This document shows, one piece after another, positions 11,494-20,200 of a stretch of 64,000 nt of DNA. The DNA is from Arthrobacter sp. SLBN-122 (GTDB lineage Bacteria; Actinomycetota; Actinomycetes; Actinomycetales; Micrococcaceae). The position numbers and the translations under genes were made by a program. The stretch covers positions 186,001 through 250,000 of the forward strand of contig NZ_VFMS01000001.1 in assembly GCF_006715165.1 (NCBI RefSeq), in the 5' to 3' direction. The notes beneath the pieces are model-generated. The model did no database searches, had not been told where the DNA came from, and saw nothing but the letters and a program-made list of their open reading frames with translations. How positions within the stretch are numbered: the stretch's first letter is position 1; every line of letters begins with the position of its first letter.

Positions 11494-11985
11494 ATGAGAC
11501 CCTCCAGTCCCCAAAGCCCCGCCACCTCCGGCACCATGTTCCGCAAAAGTCTTTTCGCCGGTCTTGCAGGCCTGTCCCTCGCGGGAACGGTGGCGGGCTG
11601 TGCACCGTCCGCGGCGGACAGCACCCCCGGCACCGCGGGAACCCCGGCAACTCCTGCTTCGGGTCCTTCGGCCCTTGCCGGCAGCGGCGGCAGTTACAAG
11701 GACGGCACTTACAGCGCGGACGGGAACTATGTGTCCCCGAACGGCACGGAAACCGTGGGCGTGCAGCTGACGCTGGCGGGGGGAAAAGTCACGGATGTGC
11801 AGATTACCCAGCACCCGTCCAATCCAAACACCCGGAAGTTCCAGGGCCAGTTCGCCGGCGGCATCGCTGCGCAGGTGGTGGGCAGGAACATCGACGAGCT
11901 GAACGTCTCCAAGGTTGCGGGGTCCTCGCTGACCAGCGGAGGCTTCAACCAGGCCGTCGACAGGATCAAGGCGGAGGCGCAGTAG
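11494..11985 (+). CDS. FMN-binding domain lipoprotein
   Basis: About 163 residues. A basic N-region and hydrophobic segment (FRKSLFAGLAGLSLAGTVAGC) end in a VAGC lipobox, so it should be a lipoprotein anchored outside the membrane. After an Ala/Thr/Pro-rich linker comes one FMN_bind domain (about 75-163, DGNYVSPNG...VTDVQITQHPS...). The flavinylation motif, usually S/D-G-A-T, appears as AGSSLTSGGF, so the acceptor would be a serine. The next gene is the transferase ApbE and the third a membrane flavoprotein, so this is probably the extracytosolic electron carrier. The start is uncertain: ATG 11494 has a weak GAGAG site; ATG 11536 would begin right at the signal peptide. Confidence 0.85.
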   Translation: MRPSSPQSPATSGTMFRKSLFAGLAGLSLAGTVAGCAPSAADSTPGTAGTPATPASGPSALAGSGGSYKDGTYSADGNYVSPNGTETVGVQLTLAGGKVTDVQITQHPSNPNTRKFQGQFAGGIAAQVVGRNIDELNVSKVAGSSLTSGGFNQAVDRIKAEAQ

Positions 11986-11988
11986 GCG

Positions 11989-12861
11989 GTGCCCGTCGCG
12001 GACTGGGAGGACTTTTCGTTCCAGGGGATTGGAACCGCGTGGGACATCACCACTGCGCAGCCATTGCCCCCTTCCCTTCGCGCACACCTCCTGGACAGGG
12101 TTGAAAAGTTCGACGCCGTCTGGTCGCGTTTCCGTGCCGACTCACGGGTAGCGGACCTGGCACGGGCGCCGGGACGTTATGCCTTTCCGGCTGAGGCCGC
12201 TCCGCTGGGCGAGCTGTACCGCCTGCTGTACCAGGCCACCGGCGGCGCCATGACCCCGCTGATTGGCGGCAGCCTGGAGCGTCTGGGGTATGGCGCAGCG
12301 TATTCGCTGCGGCCCGCCGGTCCGCCGCTGCCTGCACCGCCCTGGGAATCGGTGCTCACCTGGTCCGGGACAGTCCTGACCGCGAGTGCTCCCGTGCTGC
12401 TGGACATCGGCGCCGCCGGCAAGGGCCTGTTGGTGGACCTGCTGGCCGCGGAACTGGAGGACGCGGACATTGATGCGTTCGTCATCGATGCCAGCGGCGA
12501 CCTGCTGGCCCGCGCAGCAGGACCTGTCAGCGTGGCGCTTGAACACCCCTACAACCCGGACCAGGCCATCGGGAAGATCGACCTGGACGGCCGCGCCCTG
12601 TGTGCTTCCGCTGCCAACCGCCGGGCCTGGGGCGACGGCCTGCACCACGTCCTGGACGGGACCACCGGGGAGCCGGTGCGGACCGCCGTCGCCACCTGGA
12701 CACTGGCCGGGACGGCCATGCTGGCCGATGCCTTGGCAACGGCCCTGTTCTTTGTTCCCGGCGCCATGCTCCAGGAAACCTTTGATTTTTCGTGGCTGAC
12801 CGTCTTTTCCGATGGCAGCGCAGCCTATTCCGCCGAATTCGAAGGGACACTGTTCTCATGA
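11989..12861 (+). CDS. apbE: FAD:protein FMN transferase (ApbE family)
   Basis: 290 residues. It begins three bases after the lipoprotein stop, with a GTG. Visible ApbE features are GIGTAWDIT (start of the first strand), FDAVWSRFRADSRVADL, the TPLIGGSLERLGYG region, LDIGAAGKGLLVDLLAAEL (the D-x-G-x-x-x-K-G segment that binds FAD), and IDASGDLLARA. ApbE transfers FMN from FAD to a Thr/Ser of FMN_bind proteins. No export signal is seen, although ApbE usually acts outside the membrane, so either the protein is made cytoplasmic or a signal is not recognisable. Its stop overlaps the next ATG (ATGA). Confidence 0.9.
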   Translation: MPVADWEDFSFQGIGTAWDITTAQPLPPSLRAHLLDRVEKFDAVWSRFRADSRVADLARAPGRYAFPAEAAPLGELYRLLYQATGGAMTPLIGGSLERLGYGAAYSLRPAGPPLPAPPWESVLTWSGTVLTASAPVLLDIGAAGKGLLVDLLAAELEDADIDAFVIDASGDLLARAAGPVSVALEHPYNPDQAIGKIDLDGRALCASAANRRAWGDGLHHVLDGTTGEPVRTAVATWTLAGTAMLADALATALFFVPGAMLQETFDFSWLTVFSDGSAAYSAEFEGTLFS

Positions 12862-14426
12862 ACCCCGTGGAAACACCGCACGCCCGCCCGCCCGTGTCCC
12901 TGGCCGGCCGGATGGGGACTGCCGTGGGCAGGTTCACCATGTACCGGATTACCCTGGTGGTCCTGGCGGTGCTGGCCGCCTACAGCCTCCTGCTCAACCT
13001 CCTGGGCTGGCTGACGTTCGGCATCCCGGAAATGCCGGCCCACCTGGCACTGTGCCTGGGCTTGACCTACGCTTCCAACCGGGCACTGGCGGCGCTTTTC
13101 AGGGTGAACCCCCACACCGAGTCGTCCCTCATCACGGGGCTGCTGCTCTACTTCCTGTTCTGGCCGTCCCTGCAGCCACTGGACCTGGCCGGGGTGGCAT
13201 TAGCCTGTGTCCTGGCGTCGGCCTCGAAATACGCACTGGCGTGGCGTGGCCGGCACATCTTCAATCCCGCTGCCGCCGGTGCGTTTGCCACCGGACTGAC
13301 CGGGCTGAACATTGCTACGTGGTGGGCGGCTACTCCTGCCATGCTGTGGCTGCTGGTACCGGGCGTGCTGCTGGTCCTGTACCGGACCCGCAAAGTGCTG
13401 ATGGCGTCCGTGTTCACGCTGGTGGCCACTGCCGTCATCACGCTGGAACTGCTTCGCTCGGGCATGACGCCGGGCATGGGCATCTACCAGGCCCTGGCAC
13501 AGCGGCCGGTCCTGTTCTTCGTCGGATTCATGCTGACCGAGCCCCTGACGCTGCCGCCCCGCCGCCGCCAACAGCTGGCGCTGGCCGCCGTGGTGGCGGT
13601 GCTCTTTTCAGTCCCCTGGAACCTTGGCTTTTTCGCCAACTCGCCCGAGGCAGCCCTGCTGGCCGGCAACCTGCTGGCCTTCCTGGCAGGCCAGCGGGGG
13701 GCCGTGAAGCTCCGGCTCGCCGGCACCCGGCAGCTGACGCCGGCTACCACCGAGTTCACGTTCGAACCTGCCCGGCCGGTGCGTTTCATTCCTGGCCAGT
13801 ACATGGAAGTGGACCTGCCGCAGGCCAGGCCGGATGGCAAAGGCCGACGACGGGTGTTCAGCCTGACCGGCTCCCCCGGCGGGCGCCTGGTGAAGATCGC
13901 CGTGCGGACGGCCGGCCCCTTGTCCGCGGCGAAGGAGGCGCTCCTGGCGCTGCGGCCGGGCGACGAAGTGGCAGCCACGGCAGTGGGCGGCGACTTCGTC
14001 CTGCCGCGCGATCCGCACCGCCCGGTACTGCTCATTGCTGCGGGAATCGGGATCACACCCTTTGTTTCGCATTTGTCCTCCGGGGGCCTGCGGGAGCGGG
14101 ACGCGGTACTCCTGCTCCTGGCCAGGAGCGCTGACGAAGTGGCCTACGCGGAAGAACTCTGGGATTCCGGTATCCGGGTGCTGGTGCGGACGGCGGACGG
14201 TTCGCAGCCGCCGTCCGGACTGGCCTCCGCTGCCGGACGCTCCGGTCCCGGGGACCGGCTTCCCGGGGACCGGCTGGACGGCGAAACCCTTGCGGCACTC
14301 GTGCCGGACATCGCCGCCCGCGAAGTCTATGTCTCGGGATCACCGGCGAGTGTTGCGTCCCTTCGCCGCGCCGCGAAGAGCGCCGGTGCCCGGCGGGTCC
14401 GGACAGACTCTTTCTCCGGCTATTAA
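12858..14426 (+). CDS. NqrB/RnfD-like membrane protein fused to ferredoxin-NAD(P)+ reductase domain
   Basis: 522 residues in two parts. About 1-290 is an integral membrane domain with some nine hydrophobic segments and RnfD/NqrB-like character (FNPAAAGAFATGL, FFVGFMLTEPLTLPPRRRQQ). About 300-522 is an FNR-like domain: an FAD-binding stretch FIPGQYMEVDLP...RRVFSLTGSP, a nucleotide-binding LLIAAGIGITPFVSHL, and a C-terminal YVSGSPASVASLR. I see no S-G-A-T covalent-flavin motif in the membrane part. The arrangement suggests that NAD(P)H electrons enter the cytoplasmic domain, cross the membrane through flavins, and reach the flavinylated lipoprotein encoded two genes upstream. The start was set at ATG 12858, which overlaps the apbE stop. 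Confidence 0.85.
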   Translation: MNPVETPHARPPVSLAGRMGTAVGRFTMYRITLVVLAVLAAYSLLLNLLGWLTFGIPEMPAHLALCLGLTYASNRALAALFRVNPHTESSLITGLLLYFLFWPSLQPLDLAGVALACVLASASKYALAWRGRHIFNPAAAGAFATGLTGLNIATWWAATPAMLWLLVPGVLLVLYRTRKVLMASVFTLVATAVITLELLRSGMTPGMGIYQALAQRPVLFFVGFMLTEPLTLPPRRRQQLALAAVVAVLFSVPWNLGFFANSPEAALLAGNLLAFLAGQRGAVKLRLAGTRQLTPATTEFTFEPARPVRFIPGQYMEVDLPQARPDGKGRRRVFSLTGSPGGRLVKIAVRTAGPLSAAKEALLALRPGDEVAATAVGGDFVLPRDPHRPVLLIAAGIGITPFVSHLSSGGLRERDAVLLLLARSADEVAYAEELWDSGIRVLVRTADGSQPPSGLASAAGRSGPGDRLPGDRLDGETLAALVPDIAAREVYVSGSPASVASLRRAAKSAGARRVRTDSFSGY

Positions 14427-14535
14427 GCCCGCTTCGTCGCCTGCCCGGTCCTGGCGTTGGCCCGGTTTTCCCTTGCGGGCCACCTTCCTGCTAAGCTCTA
14501 GGACGTCCCGCCGGGAACGGCAGGAAATCCCGATT

Positions 14536-14608
14536 GCCCTCGTAGCTCAGGGGATAGAGCGTCTGCCTCCGGAGCAGAAGGTCGTAGGTTCGAATCCTAT
14601 CGAGGGCA
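14536..14608 (+). tRNA. tRNA-Arg (anticodon CCG)
   Basis: A complete 73-nt cloverleaf: acceptor stem GCCCTCG/CGAGGGC, D-stem GCTC/GAGC, anticodon stem TCTGC/GCAGA with loop CTCCGGA (anticodon CCG, reads CGG), T-stem GTAGG/CCTAT with loop TTCGAAT, discriminator A. The CCA is not encoded: the next bases are CAG. A terminator hairpin follows within 6 bases. Confidence 0.97.
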
Positions 14609-14613
14609 CAGAA

Positions 14614-14650
14614 AACCCCCGTCGCTTCACTGAAGCGGCGGGGGTTCTTT
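14614..14650 (+). terminator. Rho-independent terminator after tRNA-Arg
   Basis: The near-perfect inverted repeat AACCCCCGTCGCTTCA / TGAAGCGGCGGGGGTT (one G-T pair) is followed by CTTTCGTTTT. It directly follows the tRNA and also stands beside the end of the converging cation-transporter gene. Confidence 0.85.
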
Positions 14651-14689
14651 CGTTTTCCCGCCCTTAGCCGGTTCCACCGTGCCGCAGGA

Positions 14690-15640
14690 TCAAAACTTCA
14701 GGGCGGCCTCATCCAGCGTGGCCAGGGTCAGCACGGCTTCCTCCACCGTTTCATGGTCTTCCAGCTCACGCTCGATCCGGCGGAGGGTTACGGCGACTTC
14801 GTGTTCGGGATGGTCCCCCTGCAGGTCCACGGCCGCCACGAGATACAGCTTGCGGGGTCCCACGAATTCCAGGTGCAGGTAGGTGAGCCGGGCGATGTCC
14901 GGGTGCTCCAGCACCCGCCGGGCCATGGACCGTTCGATGTCAGGGGTGACGCCCTGGCCCACCAGGAAGCGCCTGTTCCGGTCGATCAGGACGACGGCGA
15001 CGACGGCCAGCAGTACGCCCACGGCGATCGAACCGATCGCATCCGGCAACGGCGATCCCGTGACCTGATGCAGGAACACGCCCACGAATGCCACAACGAG
15101 GCCGATCAGCGCGGCAGCGTCCTCGGCGAAGACGGCGCGCAGGGTGGGGTCTGAACTGATGAGTACCTGCTCCAAGGTGTGCCGGTCCAGCTCATGGGCC
15201 GCCTTCCTGGTCTGCCGGAACGCCTGGACAAACGAAATTCCCTCGAAGACGAAAGCCACGGCCAGGACGACGTAGGCCACACCGAAATCGGCCGCCGGCT
15301 CCGGCTCAATAATCTGCTGGACGCCATGCATGATGGACACCACCGCGCCGGCGGTAAAGAGTCCGAACGCGGCGAACATGGACCACACATAGGCTTCCCG
15401 GCCGTAGCCCATGGGGTGGCTCTCGTCCCTGGGCCGGCCGGAACGCCGCTCGGCGAAGAAAAGGAACACCTGGTTTCCCGTGTCTGCCCAGGAGTGGGCT
15501 GCCTCCGCCGCCATGGAAGCCGAGCCCGTAAGGACAGCGGCCACGGACTTCGCCGCAGCCACAAGGGTATTGGCCACAAAGGCGATGATGACAATCAACA
15601 GGGTGGAGCTGGACGAGGATCCTTTTTCGGTTTCAGCCAT
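14690..15640 (-). CDS. Cation diffusion facilitator family transporter
   Basis: 316 residues with six hydrophobic segments. The metal site in TM2 is recognisable in AAEAAHSWADTGNQ (H-x3-D), and TM5 has FAEDAAALIGLVVAF (acidic pair in place of H/D). The cytoplasmic C-terminal domain (about 215-316, DIERSMARRVLEHPDIARL) is CDF-like. Such proteins export Zn2+, Mn2+ or Fe2+ by proton antiport. The sequence FFAERRSGRPRDESHPMGYGREAYVWSMF resembles the subgroup with a conserved H-P-x-G-Y/F-G motif. The ATG at 15640 was chosen because the upstream in-frame extension looks non-coding. The metal is unknown. Confidence 0.9.
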   Translation of the reverse strand: MAETEKGSSSSSTLLIVIIAFVANTLVAAAKSVAAVLTGSASMAAEAAHSWADTGNQVFLFFAERRSGRPRDESHPMGYGREAYVWSMFAAFGLFTAGAVVSIMHGVQQIIEPEPAADFGVAYVVLAVAFVFEGISFVQAFRQTRKAAHELDRHTLEQVLISSDPTLRAVFAEDAAALIGLVVAFVGVFLHQVTGSPLPDAIGSIAVGVLLAVVAVVLIDRNRRFLVGQGVTPDIERSMARRVLEHPDIARLTYLHLEFVGPRKLYLVAAVDLQGDHPEHEVAVTLRRIERELEDHETVEEAVLTLATLDEAALKF

Positions 15641-15765
15641 GCGCCTACCGTACCCACCTGGGCTTGCTGCAGTACCCGGAAGGCTGCCCAATCTGCGGCC
15701 GCGGCCTGCCGTTGATTGTCGGTGGCTCCTCTTAAGCTGAAACCACCTAGCTGAGGGAGTACGCC

Positions 15766-16818
15766 ATGCACGTTCAGTTCTGTTCCATCGTTCCGCCTTA
15801 CCTGTTGCGCCGGCTGGCGCAGCAGGACGCGCCGGGATATTCTTCGGCCGCAAGCGCCGCCCGGAAGGCCCTGGGCCACGTCGAATCATTCCAGGCCGCA
15901 CGCGCACAGGCTGTCCCGGTCCTCCCGCCCAGCCTGAGGCAGGCCAAGCCGGGCCCGGTGAACCGCACCATCTACGATGCCGGCGGTGAAGAGACCCTGC
16001 CGGGCAGGCTGGCCCGAAAAGAAGGCGGACGTGCAACCGGCGATGCCGCCACCGATGAGGCCTACGACGGGCTGGGACACACGCACCGGCTGTATGCCGA
16101 GGCGTTTGGACGGGATTCGGTTGACGGACGCGGGCTGAAGCTTGATGCCACGGTGCACTTCGGAAATCTGTACGACAACGCTTTCTGGAACGGCGCCCAA
16201 ATGGTGTTTGGTGATGGCGACGGTGACGTCTTTGAACGGTTCACCAAGTCCATCAGCGTCATCGGCCACGAACTGGCGCACGGCGTTACCCAATACTCAG
16301 CCGGACTTGTTTACCGGAACCAGGCGGGTGCCCTGAATGAGTCGATGTCGGATGTCTTTGGCGCGCTCGTTGAGCAATACGTCCGGAAGCAGACCGCGGC
16401 CCAGGCCAGCTGGCTGATCGGGGAAGGCCTCTTTACGCCCAAGGTCCAGGGGCTGGCCCTTCGGTCCATGAAAGCCCCCGGAACGGCATACGACGACGAC
16501 GTGCTGGGCAAGGACCCGCAACCAGATTCCATGGACTCCTACGTCCGGACCAGCGCTGACAATGGCGGCGTGCACATCAACTCCGGCATCCCCAACCGCG
16601 CGTTCTACCTGGTTGCGGATGCCCTGGGCGGCCATGCCTGGGAGGCACCGGGCCGCATCTGGTACGAGACCCTTACCAATGGATCATTGCCGCCGGCCGC
16701 AACGTTTACCGTCTTTGCCCGTGCCACGGTACGTGCCGCCACGGACCTTTTTGGTTCGGACTCCAAAGAGCATGACGCCGTCCGGGGTGCGTGGGAAACT
16801 GTAAAGGTCAAGGTTTAA
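15766..16818 (+). CDS. M4 family metallopeptidase, protealysin type
   Basis: 350 residues. The zinc site HELAH is at 168-172, the third ligand is E192 in NESMSD, and the transition-state histidine is H270 in DNGGVHINSGIPN. The N terminus has CSIVPPYLLRRLAQQ, the short protealysin-type propeptide motif, and there is no signal peptide, so it belongs to the group of thermolysin-like peptidases with short propeptides. GGGAG stands 7 bases before the ATG. The next gene resembles the protealysin inhibitor emfourin, which fits an enzyme-inhibitor pair. The protein could be cytoplasmic or leave the cell by a non-Sec route. Confidence 0.95.
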   Translation: MHVQFCSIVPPYLLRRLAQQDAPGYSSAASAARKALGHVESFQAARAQAVPVLPPSLRQAKPGPVNRTIYDAGGEETLPGRLARKEGGRATGDAATDEAYDGLGHTHRLYAEAFGRDSVDGRGLKLDATVHFGNLYDNAFWNGAQMVFGDGDGDVFERFTKSISVIGHELAHGVTQYSAGLVYRNQAGALNESMSDVFGALVEQYVRKQTAAQASWLIGEGLFTPKVQGLALRSMKAPGTAYDDDVLGKDPQPDSMDSYVRTSADNGGVHINSGIPNRAFYLVADALGGHAWEAPGRIWYETLTNGSLPPAATFTVFARATVRAATDLFGSDSKEHDAVRGAWETVKVKV

Positions 16819-16877
16819 CCACCACCGGCTGCCGGGTCACAGGCCGCCGGGCCAGAGGGAAGCCCAGGGGCCAGGCC

Positions 16878-17216
16878 ATGAAGATCAAGGTGGAGCGGAG
16901 CGGCGGGTTCGCTGCGGTCAAGCGGGTGTGGACCGTCGATGCCCAGTCAGACAGCGATCTCAGCCAGTGGCAGCCCCTTGTCGAGGCCTGCCCCTGGGAC
17001 GCCGTTCCCAGTACGCCGCGGGCAGCCGCTGCGGCTTTCGAGGGGCCGCAGCCGGACCGCTTCATCTACTCCATCTCGGCAGGGCAGCGCCGGGCCGCCC
17101 TGCCGGAACAGGCCGTCACCGGCCCCTGGCGCGTCCTGGTTGATACCGCACGGGCGGCCGCAGAAGAATCTGCCGGCGGGGCCCGGCCCGGGGCTGGTGG
17201 AGGCGGTCCGGCCTGA
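16878..17216 (+). CDS. Emfourin-like protealysin inhibitor
   Basis: 112 residues. It begins MKIKVERSGGFAAVKRVWTV, matching the start expected for emfourin (an inhibitor with an R-S-G-G-F-A segment near its N terminus). It lies 59 bases downstream of the M4 peptidase, the same arrangement as protealysin-emfourin operons. FIYSISAGQRRAALPEQAV forms the second conserved block. There are no membrane segments or signal peptide. The last about 20 residues are Gly/Ala/Pro-rich. The inhibitor role is inferred from the family and neighbourhood. The start at 16878 was picked because the homologous region begins there; the Shine-Dalgarno site is weak. Confidence 0.8.
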   Translation: MKIKVERSGGFAAVKRVWTVDAQSDSDLSQWQPLVEACPWDAVPSTPRAAAAAFEGPQPDRFIYSISAGQRRAALPEQAVTGPWRVLVDTARAAAEESAGGARPGAGGGGPA

Positions 17217-17282
17217 AGGCCCGGCCGCAGCAGGGAGTCGAATGAATGGCTGTTTCCGTCCGGCAGTAGACTGTCTGCAGCC

Positions 17283-20200
17283 ATGACTTTTCATATCTCC
17301 TATCCCGCCGAGCTGCCGGTTTCCGAGCGCCGCGAGGACCTGATGGCCGCGATCGCCGCCAACCAGGTGACCATCATCGCCGGCGAGACCGGCTCCGGAA
17401 AGACCACCCAGATCCCCAAGATGTGCCTGGAACTTGGCCTGGGCGAGAAGGGCCTGATCGGGCATACCCAGCCCCGGCGGCTGGCAGCACGGACCGTGGC
17501 CGAGCGCATTGCGGAAGAACTGGGCGTGGACATCGGCCAGGAGGTGGGCTTCCAGGTCCGTTTCACGGGCGAGGTCAGCAAGGCAACGAAGGTCAAGCTG
17601 ATGACCGACGGCATCCTGCTCGCCGAGATCCAGCGGGACAGGCTGCTGCGCAAGTACAGCACCATCATCATTGACGAGGCACACGAGCGAAGCCTCAACA
17701 TCGACTTCATCCTGGGCTACCTGAAACGGATCCTGCCGCAGCGGCCGGACCTGAAAGTCATCATCACCTCGGCCACCATCGATCCTGAACGGTTCGCCAA
17801 CCACTTCGGCACCCCCGAGGATCCCGCCCCCATCGTCGAGGTGTCGGGCCGGACCTATCCCGTGGAAATCCGCTACCGGCCCCTGTCCCAGCCGAAGGCG
17901 GATGACGACGAGGCCTCGGATGATGAACTCGAGGAGGACCGCGACCCCCTGGATGCCGTCTGCGATGCCGTGGACGAACTTGCAGCAGAGGCGCCCGGCG
18001 ACATCCTGGTCTTCTTCTCCGGCGAGCGCGAAATCCGCGACGCCGCAGACGCACTGCAGGCCCGTATCCAGTCCAACCGCAGGCTGGCCAACACCGAGAT
18101 CCTCCCCCTGTTCGCCCGCCTGAGCCTGCAGGAGCAGCACAAGGTGTTCCACCCGGGCGGCAAGCGCCGGATCGTGCTGGCCACCAACGTGGCGGAAACG
18201 TCGCTGACGGTCCCCGGCATCAAGTACGTCATCGACACCGGCACGGCCCGCATTTCCCGGTACTCACACCGCACCAAGGTCCAGCGCCTGCCCATCGAAC
18301 GCGTCTCGCAGGCATCGGCCAACCAGCGTTCCGGCCGCTGCGGCCGCGTGTCTGACGGCATCGCCATCCGCCTTTACTCCGAAGAGGACTTCGAATCCCG
18401 GCCCCGGTTCACGGATCCGGAAATCCTGCGCACCAACCTCGCTGCCGTCATCCTCCAGATGACCGCCATGGGCGTGGCGAAAGGCCCCAAGGACGTTGAG
18501 GAGTTCCCCTTCGTCGAGCCGCCGGAAACGCGGGCCATCAACGACGGCGTTACCCTCCTTCGCGAGCTCGGCGCCCTGGCTCCCCCACGCCCCCACGGAA
18601 AGGGCGGCAGGCCCGAGGCAGGCGGCGGCCTCACCGCCGTCGGACAGAAACTCGCCCAGCTGCCTGTCGATCCCCGGCTGGGCCGGATGATCGTGGAGGC
18701 CGGGAAACGGGGCTGCGTCCGCGAAGTCATGGTCCTGGCGGCCGCCCTGACCATCCAGGACCCGCGTGAACGGCCCACGGACAAGCAGCAGCTGGCCGCG
18801 GAAAAGCACACCCGCTTCCGGGACGAGAACTCGGACTTCACCGGCTACCTCAACCTCTGGAACTACCTGCAGGAGAAGCAGCAGGAGCTGTCGTCGTCGG
18901 CCTTCCGCCGGTTGTGCCGCGCCGAATTCATCAACTACCTGCGGGTGCGGGAATGGCAGGACCTCTTCGCCCAGTTGCGCCAGCTCGCCCGGCCCCTGGG
19001 GATCTCCCTGGACAACAAGCGCCTGGCCGATCCCGTGGGCAACCATGACGGGATCCACATCAGCCTGCTTTCCGGGCTGCTGAGCCACATCGGGATCCTG
19101 GACGAGCGCAAGCGTGAATATGCCGGTGCCCGCGGCAGCCGGTTCGCGATCTTCCCGGGCTCCGCCTTGTTCAAGAAGTCCCCCACGTTCGTTATGGCAG
19201 CGGAGCTGGTGGAAACCAGCCGGCTGTGGGCCAGGGTGGCTGCGAAATTCGATCCCCTGTGGGCCGAGCAGGTGGCGCCGGACCTGGTGAAGCGCAGCTA
19301 CAGTGAACCGCACTGGTCCACCCGGCAGGGCGCCGTGATGGCCTACGAAAAGGTCACCCTCTACGGCGTTCCCATCATCGCCCAGCGGCGGATCAACTAC
19401 GGCAGGGTGGACCCGGTGGTGGCCCGGGAACTGTTCATCCGCCACGCACTGGTGGAGGGCGACTGGAAGACCCATCACAAGTTTTTCCACCGCAACCGGG
19501 CGCTGCTGCACGAGGTGGAGGAACTCGAGGCACGGATGCGCCGCCGCGACCTGCTGGTGGACGACGAGACGCTGTTTGAGTTCTACGACGCCAGGATCGG
19601 CCCCGACGTGGTGTCCGAACGGCACTTCGACAAATGGTGGAAGGATGCCCGCCGGGAGAACCCCGACCTCCTGGACTATGACAAGTCGCTGCTGCTCAGC
19701 GACGACGCCGACGACCTGGATGAAGCGGCGTACCCCAAGACCTGGCTGCACAAGGGCTTCGAGCTTCCGCTGACGTACGAGTTCCACCCCGTGGCTCCGG
19801 GCTCGCCGCCCGATCCGTCCGACGGCGTCACGGCGGAAGTTCCGGTCCTGTTCCTCAACCAGCTGGATGACGCTCCGTTCCGCTGGCTGATCCCGGGCCA
19901 GCGCGTGGAGCTGGTGACCGCGCTGATCAAGTCGCTGCCCAAGCAGGTCCGGAAGAATTTTGTTCCTGCCCCCGACGTTGCCCGGCAGGCTGTGGCCCTG
20001 CTGGAGTCGGACTTCGATCCGGCCAGGGACGAGCTGGAACCGTCGCTTGAGCTCGCGCTGCGGCGTATCCGAGGCGCCATCATCCCGCCCGGTTCCTGGA
20101 ACTGGGATGCCGTGCCTCCGCACCTGCGCGTGAGTTTCAAGGTGGTGGACAGCAAGGGCAAGGTCCTCGGCGAGGGAAAGGACCTGGCCGAACTCCAGGA

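Noticed and set aside
12858..13700. Covalent-flavin S-G-A-T motif in the NqrB/RnfD-like membrane domain
   Set aside because: Searched for; only AAAGAFATGLTG is near the expected region, without the motif.
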